Shown piece by piece: positions 57,154 to 64,000 of a stretch of DNA of 64,000 bases. The first letter of the stretch is position 1. Every line of letters starts with the position of its first letter. The notes under the pieces are model-generated. The model was not told the origin of the DNA. It saw nothing but the letters and a program-made list of their open reading frames with translations, and searched no databases. The position numbers and the translations under genes are program-made. The DNA comes from Ascarosepion bandense (lineage: Eukaryota; Mollusca; Cephalopoda; Sepiida; Sepiidae), in assembly GCA_037127315.1 (NCBI GenBank), contig JBBBDQ010001944.1:295001-359000 (forward strand). Direction: 5' to 3'.

Positions 57154-57346
57154 TGTTGTGACGAAGCTGGAACAGGTGACACACGGACTAATATTGAGTG
57201 AGTAACGACAGTTGAGTCGGTAGCTGACGGTTAGCACGGTCGTTGTCTACTCAGCTCACTAGATGTTGCCACCCTAGACGGATGTATACTGCTGTATCTA
57301 CCGAAAATAAGCGTATATCTGTGTATTGTCATTCCTCCACGATACA
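57154..57346 (+). mobile_element. possible solo LTR
   Basis: A 193-bp segment beginning tgttgtgac and ending gataca, with TG...CA-type ends. The flanks atatc (57149-57153) and atttc (57347-57351) match at 4 of 5. Composition is GC-richer than its surroundings and aaataa near the 3' side could be a polyadenylation signal. There is no second copy here to confirm the borders. Confidence 0.35.
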
Positions 57347-57454
57347 ATTTCAAACAATATACTTTATCTGTAGCTGAAGGCATACAATTGTGTTCAAAAT
57401 TTATTTGGTTGAAATCAAAAGATTTTGTTACAAAGACTTAGATTTCGGTATTAA

Positions 57455-57725
57455 CCCGAGAACACTAACCATGGGTATATAGTACCCACCGCAATTGACG
57501 AAAATTTAATTACAATTTAATTAAATTTTCAGTACCTGATTTTCTTCCCTAAATAATGTTTTTCAGTTCCTATTAATGTTAACTCAAATTACGAATTTTG
57601 ATGTGCCTACTTGTAAAATATTTCAAATATTTATATTTCATATTTTTTTGAAATTTTCAAAATCGGGTACGATATACCTATGGTTAGTAGTGGTGTAACT
57701 TTAATTGATGGTTAGTGCTCCAGGG
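57455..57725. mobile_element. piggyBac-like MITE
   Basis: TTAA at 57451-57454 and 57726-57729 flanks a 271-bp element starting cccgagaacactaaccat and ending, reverse-complemented, ccctggagcactaaccat (15 of 18 identical). TTAA duplication and CCC...GGG ends are the piggyBac signature. A second inner inverted block (gggtatatagtaccc and aggtatatcgtaccc) is displaced on the right by an extra actaaccat copy. No transposase. Confidence 0.75.
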
Positions 57726-57729
57726 TTAA

Positions 57730-58039
57730 TTAACATATAAAATTTGATGTAGCGATAAACAAATTCAACCAAACGATTAACCTGAAGGGAAACCGTCATG
57801 ACATTAATCGATATAATAACTTAAATAATAATCTTAAAGAAATCAAACTGAGTTCCAAAGTGTAAATTTAACAATACGACAGCATAAAAAAATATCGCAC
57901 CTTTAGTAATTATCTCCACACAAACATGCATATGCACAAAAGCTGAGTATTATCTCCCATATATTCAGTTGCGGAAGTAGAATAACATATCATATAATAA
58001 TACCGAAAAACTCCTAGAAATATTACATTTCAGCAGTTA
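57730..58039. other. unannotated AT-rich sequence
   Basis: No recognisable feature. Confidence 0.5.
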
Positions 58040-58720
58040 TAAACCATAAAGACTTTATATGCCGTTAAAAAACAAAAACAAATCAAACCTCCAAATAAAA
58101 TTATATTTCGGCATGAAAATACCCTTAAGGAATTTATATACTGTTGAACAAGAAAATCAAATAAAAACTCCGAATAAAATTAAATTTCGGCATTAAATGA
58201 CCCATAAAGAGTTTATATGCCGTTAAACAAACAAATCAAATCAAACTCCCAAGAAAGTTCAATTTCGGCATTAAATGAGCCATAAGGTGTTTATATTCCG
58301 TTAAACAAACAAATTAAATCAAAGTCCCCAAGAAAGTTGAATTTCGGCATGAGAAAACCCATAATGAGTTTATATGCCGTTAAACAAACCAAATCAAAGA
58401 TCCCAATAAAATTAAATTTTTGGCATTAAATGACCCATAAGGAGTTTATATGCCGTTAAGCAAACAAATCAAATCAAAGACCCCAAGAAAGTTAAATTTC
58501 GGCATTAATGACCCATAAGATGCTGATATGCCGTTAAACAAACAAACTAAATCAACGTTCAAAATAAAATGATATTTCGGCATTAAATGACCCATAAGGA
58601 GTTGATATCCCGTTAAACAAATTAAATAAAATCAAAGCCTCCCCAAGAAAATTAAATTTTAGCTTTAAATGACCCATAAGGATTTTGTATATCGTTAAAC
58701 AAACAAATCAAATCAAATCA
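58040..58720 (+). repeat. tandem repeat T7, about nine ~78-bp units
   Basis: Units contain atgacccataaggagtttat, atgccgttaaacaaacaaat and attaaatttcggcatt, recurring near 58048, 58125, 58203, 58280, 58360, 58436, 58513, 58591 and 58674. Each unit has complementary ttcggcat and atgccgtt segments that could form a hairpin. Confidence 0.92.
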
Positions 58721-58924
58721 AATCTTTATGTAAATTCTGTTTTAGAAAGATTACGACAGCCTTTCTGTAAAACAAAAATGCTTGTATTAAAAAATAAAGA
58801 CATAGGGATTGACATTTTTTAGTGATTAATGCAGATGTTACTGATAGGATACTGCTATTATATCTTACAATATTTAGTAATTACTAATTTTTTTCTCTTA
58901 AAGACTTACGACTGTGTCTAGTTC
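58721..58924. other. unannotated sequence
   Basis: No recognisable feature. Confidence 0.45.
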
Positions 58925-59155
58925 AAATACTATTTCTCATGCGATCACTGAAGTCAAGCAACATTCATTCAGGTAAGTATCTAGATGAGTGACCGCTTGG
59001 AAATACCAAATACTCTGAGTATAGATGTGTGTGATCTGTAATGGATAACATCAATGTTCGAAGAAGTTGTTATATTCACTTAGTCTCAAATAACCTTGTT
59101 AAAGGTATGAATCCACTTCCTCTCCAAAGATATGAGTTAATTTGTAGATAGTGCA
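58925..59155 (+). mobile_element. 5S rRNA-headed composite SINE, copy 2
   Basis: tcatgcgatcactgaagtca, agcaacattcattcaggtaa, gagtgaccgcttggaaatac and accaaatactctgagta correspond to 5S rRNA nt about 35-115. Then come the tRNA-like start (gtgatctgtaatggataaca) and, after loss of the box B part, the body (ttgttaaaggtatgaatcca, ctctccaaagatatgagtta). Same module order as at 49974; divergence is independent. Confidence 0.78.
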
Positions 59156-59220
59156 TAAGAAAACTTGTAACTGCAAAATATTATTCCAATCTGAAATTTA
59201 AAAAAAAAATCTTGCCTTAA

Positions 59221-59268
59221 ATAACCTGAAAAGATTGATAAAATGGTTATCAACCTTTTTCAGGTTAT
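59221..59268. repeat. 22-bp hairpin
   Basis: ataacctgaaaagattgata (59221) pairs with the complement at 59247-59268 across a loop of about 5 nt. Confidence 0.8.
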
Positions 59269-59655
59269 AGTCTTTATCAATTTAGTCTTGAAACCATTAT
59301 ACAAATTTGGCTTTGACTAAAGAGTTGCAACTTAAATGGTTTGTTCTAATAACGCAGTTAAACATTGAAAGAAAAGTCTTTTTAGTGTTTGTGGTCTTGA
59401 TATGTTTGTAACTAAGAAAATCAATAATAGCAGAGTACGACTTGGAAAAACAATTTAAATGAATTATGAATTATTTACATTATGAACTTGGATGGTAAAT
59501 AATTTCGCGATAGCAGTAGATCGTAAATGAGGATGTTATTAAAAATAAAAAGAAAAGCTTTGTAGGCAGTTAGGTATCAAGGCTATACCCACTAATACAA
59601 TAAGGCTATAATACACTATTTACATTGTTCGGACATAAAATACCAGTATTAATCG

Positions 59656-59656
<1 letters not shown>
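59269..59656. other. unannotated sequence
   Basis: No recognisable feature. Confidence 0.45.
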
Positions 59657-59741
<85 letters not shown>

Positions 59742-59745
59742 CATA
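59657..59745. repeat. (TA)n microsatellite
   Basis: Long interrupted TA run. Confidence 0.95.
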
Positions 59746-60044
59746 TATATTATAAATTATATTTTAGAACATGTACATAATTTCTATATATACTCGCTAC
59801 GAAGGTACCTTTGTTTCAGCATTAAAGTCTCAATGCATCATCAGGCGATGTGTAAAATAGAGGAAATCTTTTTGCTTTATATTTATTTAGTTTTGTTCGA
59901 GGTGTAGGCTGGGGTTTAGAGATAGTGGGATATGTCGTTGACAGTTGGAAATTTTGGGGAGAGTGCTTAGTTAGATGTGTTGGTGGGGGTTAGCGAGATA
60001 GGGCAATAAGTCTGTGACCGTTGGAAACCGTTTTCTCTATTAAA
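59746..60044. other. foldback-type half and unassigned sequence
   Basis: gcatcatcaggcgatgtg at about 59833 shares the CGCCTGATGA core of the foldbacks at 36.7 and 48.9 kb, again close to (TA)n, but I see no second arm. Confidence 0.4.
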
Positions 60045-60300
60045 TTTTTAATTTTAAATTTCTATTCTCATATCTAGTCAATATTTGATTCATCTTATTA
60101 TGGTTATAGTTTTGGTTATTAACCTTACTCTCATTATAGTTATTAACCTTACTAATTATGGTTATTAACCTTACTTTATAATTAATATTAATCAATACCA
60201 ATTATGGTTATTAACCCTAATTTATTAGCCAATACTAATTATGGTTATACACATTACTTTAATTTTAAATTTCTATTCTCATATCTAGTCAATATCTGAT
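60045..60300 (+). repeat. tandem repeat T8 (attatggttattaacctta type)
   Basis: About six copies of attatggttattaacctta at irregular 20-45 bp spacing. They are bracketed by two copies of ttctattctcatatctagtc (about 60060 and 60272). Confidence 0.8.
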
Positions 60301-60324
60301 TCGTCTTATATCTGCTCGATAACT

Positions 60325-60347
60325 TATATATATATATATATATATAT
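60325..60347. repeat. (TA)n microsatellite
   Basis: Short TA run abutting the SINE-B dimer. Confidence 0.9.
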
Positions 60348-60745
60348 CTAATTTATCCACATACAAGCCTGTTTCGCTGCATCACAGATCATCAGTATGT
60401 CTAGACACATCCAGTTGCTTCTGGCCGAAACGCGACCGATTTTATATCAGTTGGAGTCGTTACCTCCTAAGCCATAGGCGCATGGAATCAGATAAGAGAA
60501 ATTTTAACGTGTTGTATATAAGCAGTGTCTATACACGCCAGTCACCGAAAAAACTCAATTCATTTCTGAAGAGTAACGTATATCGCAGAAGTGGAACTGT
60601 TTTTAAAATTTTCTTCTCTAGAGAGATCAATCGTAATGAAAGCATAATATATTAGTCATCCGCATACAAACCTGTTTCGCTGTATCACAGCTCACCAACG
60701 TGTCTAGACACATCCACTTGCTTCTGGCCGGGATCGAAATATACA
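60348..60745 (-). mobile_element. SINE-B dimer, ~302-bp period
   Basis: The minus-strand tail motif acaagcctgtttcgctgc occurs at about 60363 and acaaacctgtttcgctgt about 302 bp later. The intervening complete unit contains the box B complement and tcgttacctcctaagccata. The joint between units matches the plus-strand dimer at 16512-16848. Confidence 0.75.
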
Positions 60746-60777
60746 TATATATTTCTTTTGTTTGCTTTGAGATCAAA

Positions 60778-60787
<10 letters not shown>

Positions 60788-60817
<30 letters not shown>

Positions 60818-60830
60818 TTTTGTAAAAATT
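60788..60830. repeat. (TA)n and T-run
   Basis: TA repeat followed by a T homopolymer. Confidence 0.9.
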
Positions 60831-60934
60831 TATGACAATCAGTTTATCAGGCATAATAGACTGCGTTCAGTCAAGGTCACTTTCAGAAAAAGAATATACT
60901 CTGTTAAGTCAAGGGATGATGAGCGTTCTGGATA

Positions 60935-61221
60935 TCAGTGGATATCGACTCGGAACGACACATCGTGGAGCCGCGTTCGAAATACAGTTGAATTCGTTGC
61001 ATTCACTTACGCGCAAATATCCTTGGGAAAGGTATTAATCCGTCTCTTCCCTCCAGTTACATATTAGGACAGATTGGGTTCTATAGCCATTGCTGTCAAC
61101 CAGTCTACCGCAGAAAGCAATGCCAACTTACTGCGGAGTAATCTTCTGCCCAGTCAGTCGTGTCTCTTTCGAAACATGATCGCCCAAAGTGTGTACCACT
61201 TATGGAACTTAACTGACTGAC
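60935..61221 (+). mobile_element. SINE-A copy, near full length
   Basis: Box A region (cagtggatatcgactcgg), box B-like gcgttcgaaat, gggaaaggtattaatccg body block and 3' stem region ending cttaactgactgac. Confidence 0.88.
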
Positions 61222-61607
61222 TTGCGAGCATGAAATGCCCTCCGCGGAAAAATACCCAGTATTTTTAATCAGATATATCATATTGATCAAATTTGTTAAC
61301 ATGATATCATGCGTGTTTTAAAGAATGTTTTCCCTGAAGTACAATACATTGAATATATATATTTTTTTAAATGAGGATAGTTTTTAAACCCTTGAGCCAT
61401 GTTTGTGTCTTTACTGCAAACATAACTGTTTGAGAAATTGCTGAAAGGTTTCGTGGCTTAACTATGAACAGGTTCTCAAAAGAATCTGATCAGATCATAT
61501 TAGAAATAGTGGATTGAGCAGTTAAACTTTCCTGCTCCATTTTGTATTATAATTGGCTTTGACTAAAATTATTTATATTGGAATAGCAATTTATAACCTG
61601 AAGGAGG
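61222..61607. other. unannotated sequence
   Basis: No recognisable feature. Confidence 0.5.
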
Positions 61608-61717
61608 CCGGAGCGTACAACGGCCGAAATGTTGTGAATGTGACAGTAAAGACGAGGACAACAGTCTTAACAATAGCATAAATAGATAAAATAACTCATC
61701 TCAGAAACATACGCAGA
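61608..61717 (+). repeat. dispersed repeat E, copy 2
   Basis: Counterpart of 1301-1404 (gcgtacaacggccgaaat, then taaagacgaggacaac, then ctcagaaacat). Here no (CA)n follows. Confidence 0.6.
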
Positions 61718-62094
61718 TGATGAAGTTTGTAATATGTATTATGTTCATGAATGGCTGTTATTTTACTATAGAAATTCATTGCAAATTATTTAATGATAGA
61801 AATACAACACAGTAAATTTGAATTATGGTCTTGAATTATTGATTTCCTAATTTTTGTTTCGATTGTAAGACTGATCATTTCGATAATTGGCGGCCGAATT
61901 TACAAACGACTTTACAGTCTGTTGTCAACTTGACAAAAGAATGGCTTTTTTAAATTGTAAAGCCTCGAAGGGTTTTTTTTCTCCCTTACATACTACATTA
62001 CCAAAATGACACCAAATGTAAGCAAAGAGAATAATGCATTGCTATGTGCTGTCCGTTCTTCAATATGACAGGGAATGCCGAACAATATCATAAA
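61718..62094. other. unannotated sequence
   Basis: No recognisable feature. Confidence 0.5.
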
Positions 62095-62487
62095 AGATGA
62101 AGGAAAAACTTGAAGCAACTGAAATGTGGTTCTACAGAAGGATGCTGAGAATATCATGGATCGAGCATGTGAGCAATGATGAGGTTTTGGAAAGAATGGA
62201 AACGAAAAGGAAATTAATACTGAGCATCAGGAAGAGACAGCTGAAGTTCCTATGACATGCAATGAGGAAGGAGGGCTTGGAGAACCTGATACTAACAGGC
62301 CAGATAGAAGGAAAAAGAGACAGGGAAAAACAATGGATAACATATTTGAAGGACCTAATAAGGTGGATGACGGAACGAGGGTTGCATGGTGTAACAGGAG
62401 AAGGCATGCCCAGAACCACCAGGGATAGGGAAACATGGAAAGCCATAATCGCCTACGTTCTGAAGAGACAGGGCACATAGAAAAAGA
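62095..62487 (+). pseudogene. LINE family 2: C-terminal RT-associated domain, 3' fragment
   Basis: Plus-strand copy of the element at 5125-5530: KLEATEMWFYRRMLRISWIE, VLERMETKRKLILSIRKRQL, then a stop in place of the usual Gly codon, MRKEGLENLILTGQIEGKRD, and YVLKRQGT at the end, followed by a cacatagaaaaagaag tail. One internal stop and no catalytic RT motifs. Confidence 0.82.
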
Positions 62488-62554
62488 AGAAAGCCTCAAA
62501 GACTTAACTTCTCTTGATTAATCTTATGAGACATTCTTTTCTGCCTTTCATTAA

Positions 62555-62828
62555 CATGGCTGATGACAACTACCAGGATAATGACTCGTTGCACCATTTC
62601 GGGTTAACATTCTCGGCCGATATCAATTTGAATGACTAGATTGAATCCATTGCTAAGAAAGTAGTTTCACTGTATCAGACAATTTTTCTCTCGATAACCC
62701 ACTTTACATGTTCTTGATATTTGTTTAGAGATTCTTGTTAAAATACAAATGAAAAAACAGCAACAATAGTGGTTCCAACCTAGCCTTCCTGTTTCAGCTA
62801 AATTTCCACGGTCTTAGTTTCCTCCCTA
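62555..62828 (+). mobile_element. CR1/L2-like LINE fragment, left part of split copy
   Basis: gttaacattctcggccgata to gattgaatccattgctaaga and the following segment match the LINE at about 38880-39030 (LTLSSDLKxNHYIESIAKS). The match fades before the SINE at 62829. Confidence 0.7.
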
Positions 62829-63127
62829 TCAGTCAGTCAAGTGCCATACGTGATACACGCTTGATAGATCATGTCTCGAAAGAGACTGACTGGAGATAAG
62901 ATTATTCCGCAGTAGGTTACCTTTGCATTCTGCGGTAGACTGGTTGCCGACCAAGGCTATAGAACCCAATCTCTCCTATTATTTAACCCATAACTGGAGG
63001 GAAGAGACGGATTAATACCTTTCCAAAGGATATTTGTGCGTAATCGAATACAAGGAATTCAACTAGAATTTGAACTCGGCGCCACATTCTCTCGTTCCGA
63101 GTCGATATCTACTGCACTACAACGCAC
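62829..63127 (-). mobile_element. SINE-A copy, near full length, in LINE
   Basis: Minus-strand copy from tcagtcagtcaagtgcca to caacgcaca. Part of the 3' stem is shortened. Confidence 0.88.
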
Positions 63128-63286
63128 ATCCAAAAAACGTAGATAGCGCAAATAGTTACAACACATCATCTCTGATATATAGACGATACAATACAATTGT
63201 GCGTCTTGTATAAAGTTTGCATTGAAATATGTAGTATCGCTGCGGTAGATACGATACACAGAGAAAGTGTGCTGAGGTATAATTCA
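63128..63286. other. unassigned spacer between two SINE-A copies
   Basis: Not recognisable as LINE or SINE. Confidence 0.4.
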
Positions 63287-63514
63287 AGATTATCCCGCAG
63301 TAGGTTGCCATTGCTTTCTGCGGTAATTTGGTTGCCAGCCAAGGCTATAGAACCCAATCTTTCCTATTATTTAACTTATAACAGGAGGGAAGAAACGTAT
63401 TAATACCTTTCCCAAGGGTATTTGTGCGTAAATGAATGCCAGGAATTTAACTGGATTTCGATCTCAGCAACCCGATCTCTTGTTCCGAGTCAATATCCAC
63501 TGCACCACAAGGTA
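63287..63514 (-). mobile_element. SINE-A copy, 3' truncated
   Basis: Minus strand, from agattatcccgcagtaggtt to gcaccacaaggt. The final stem region is missing. Same orientation as the copy 160 bp upstream. Confidence 0.85.
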
Positions 63515-63860
63515 CATTCTCCCTATACCTTTTCAATAAATACTTCCATGGTAGCTGTTCAGATAATCTCCTCGGTATGGTTCCAATATATTATGAGTTT
63601 AAATGCAGTACCTGATTGAAACAAGTTTTATAAATTTATACTTTAAGATGTAACAGTAAGTTCTATGTTAGCTGTTTTTTTTTACCGAACTCCTTGCTTG
63701 TGGAACTTTCTAACGGCTCTTTGCTTTTCACAAATTTTAATGTAATCACAATCGTTATCTATTATCTTCCTGATTACTTTTAGATTGTTACTGGTCCTTC
63801 ATAATTCTTTCTGTTTTCTTATTATTTCACATCCAGTAGCTCCTTTTTCCAGAGTGACTT
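63515..63860 (+). mobile_element. CR1/L2-like LINE fragment, right part of split copy
   Basis: Decayed C-terminal region: ataaatacttccatggtagc corresponds to YKYFHGS, and ccgaactccttgcttgtgga to RTSxLWN. Order and orientation continue the 62555 fragment, so the two SINEs split one LINE. Confidence 0.65.
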
Positions 63861-64000
63861 TACTGCTTTATGATTAAAAAATAGAGATATATATCAATCT
63901 GTGCCTCCTCTACAGTGGAAGACTTTCTGCAAGTTAAATTCTTAGTTTCTGCTGTAAGCCTAAGAAATATTTGCATGAAAGTATTTTTTCATTCTGGTAA
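63861..64000. other. unannotated sequence to window end
   Basis: No recognisable feature. Confidence 0.5.

Overview
Sixty-four kilobases of AT-rich animal DNA in which I find no convincing host protein-coding gene and no intact RNA gene. It is a graveyard of transposable elements, dense in microsatellites and longer tandem arrays. Extreme (TA)n/(CA)n content, several tRNA-derived SINE families and old CR1/L2-like LINEs fit a cephalopod mollusc, most likely an octopus; that is inference from repeat style, since no host gene is available to confirm it.

Layout. 0-13 kb: a SINE-A copy (4.5 kb), the C-terminus of a second LINE family (5.1 kb), a recent short SINE-C with a perfect 15-bp target duplication (6.5 kb), a GC-richer stretch (8.1-8.9 kb), a decayed minus-strand Gypsy-like integrase end followed by an env-like membrane ORF (10.0-11.0 kb), a foldback element (11.5 kb) and a Tc1/Tc3-type transposase C-terminus (12.2 kb). 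13-26 kb: SINE-A and SINE-B copies, a GATA/TATC inverted microsatellite, a 145-bp tandem array, a second foldback with ~100-bp arms (19.4 kb), a CR1/L2-like LINE (19.9-21.7 kb), a hAT-like MITE (23.1 kb) and a mariner with both inverted termini (24.4-25.5 kb). 26-41 kb: a deletion-derived Tc1 element split by a truncated LINE, with a chimeric ORF across the join; a Helitron-like remnant; a ~1.06-kb minisatellite of 23-24-bp units (33.7-34.8 kb); the best LINE copy (37.2-39.7 kb); and a second Tc1 element with the same internal deletion (41.0 kb). 41-64 kb: a 60-bp array with 180-bp higher-order period (43.2-44.9 kb), a 95-bp CCAAT-containing array (45.1 kb), three copies of a composite SINE with a 5S rRNA-derived head (50.0, 51.9 and 58.9 kb), a long LINE broken by a SINE, an A26 tract and an unidentified insert (53.2-56.5 kb), a possible solo LTR (57.2 kb), a piggyBac-like MITE bounded by TTAA (57.5 kb), a 78-bp array (58.0 kb) and a terminal cluster of LINEs and SINE-As.

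The elements do not form a pathway. What can be read is a history of nested insertion: SINE-A into LINE, LINE into Tc1, and several elements beside (TA)n or GATA tracts. The most notable items are the 5S-tRNA composite SINEs, the two Tc1 copies sharing one deletion with a LINE inside one of them, the foldback family, and the minisatellites at 33.7 and 43.2 kb. All family assignments come from reading motifs by eye; no database search was possible.
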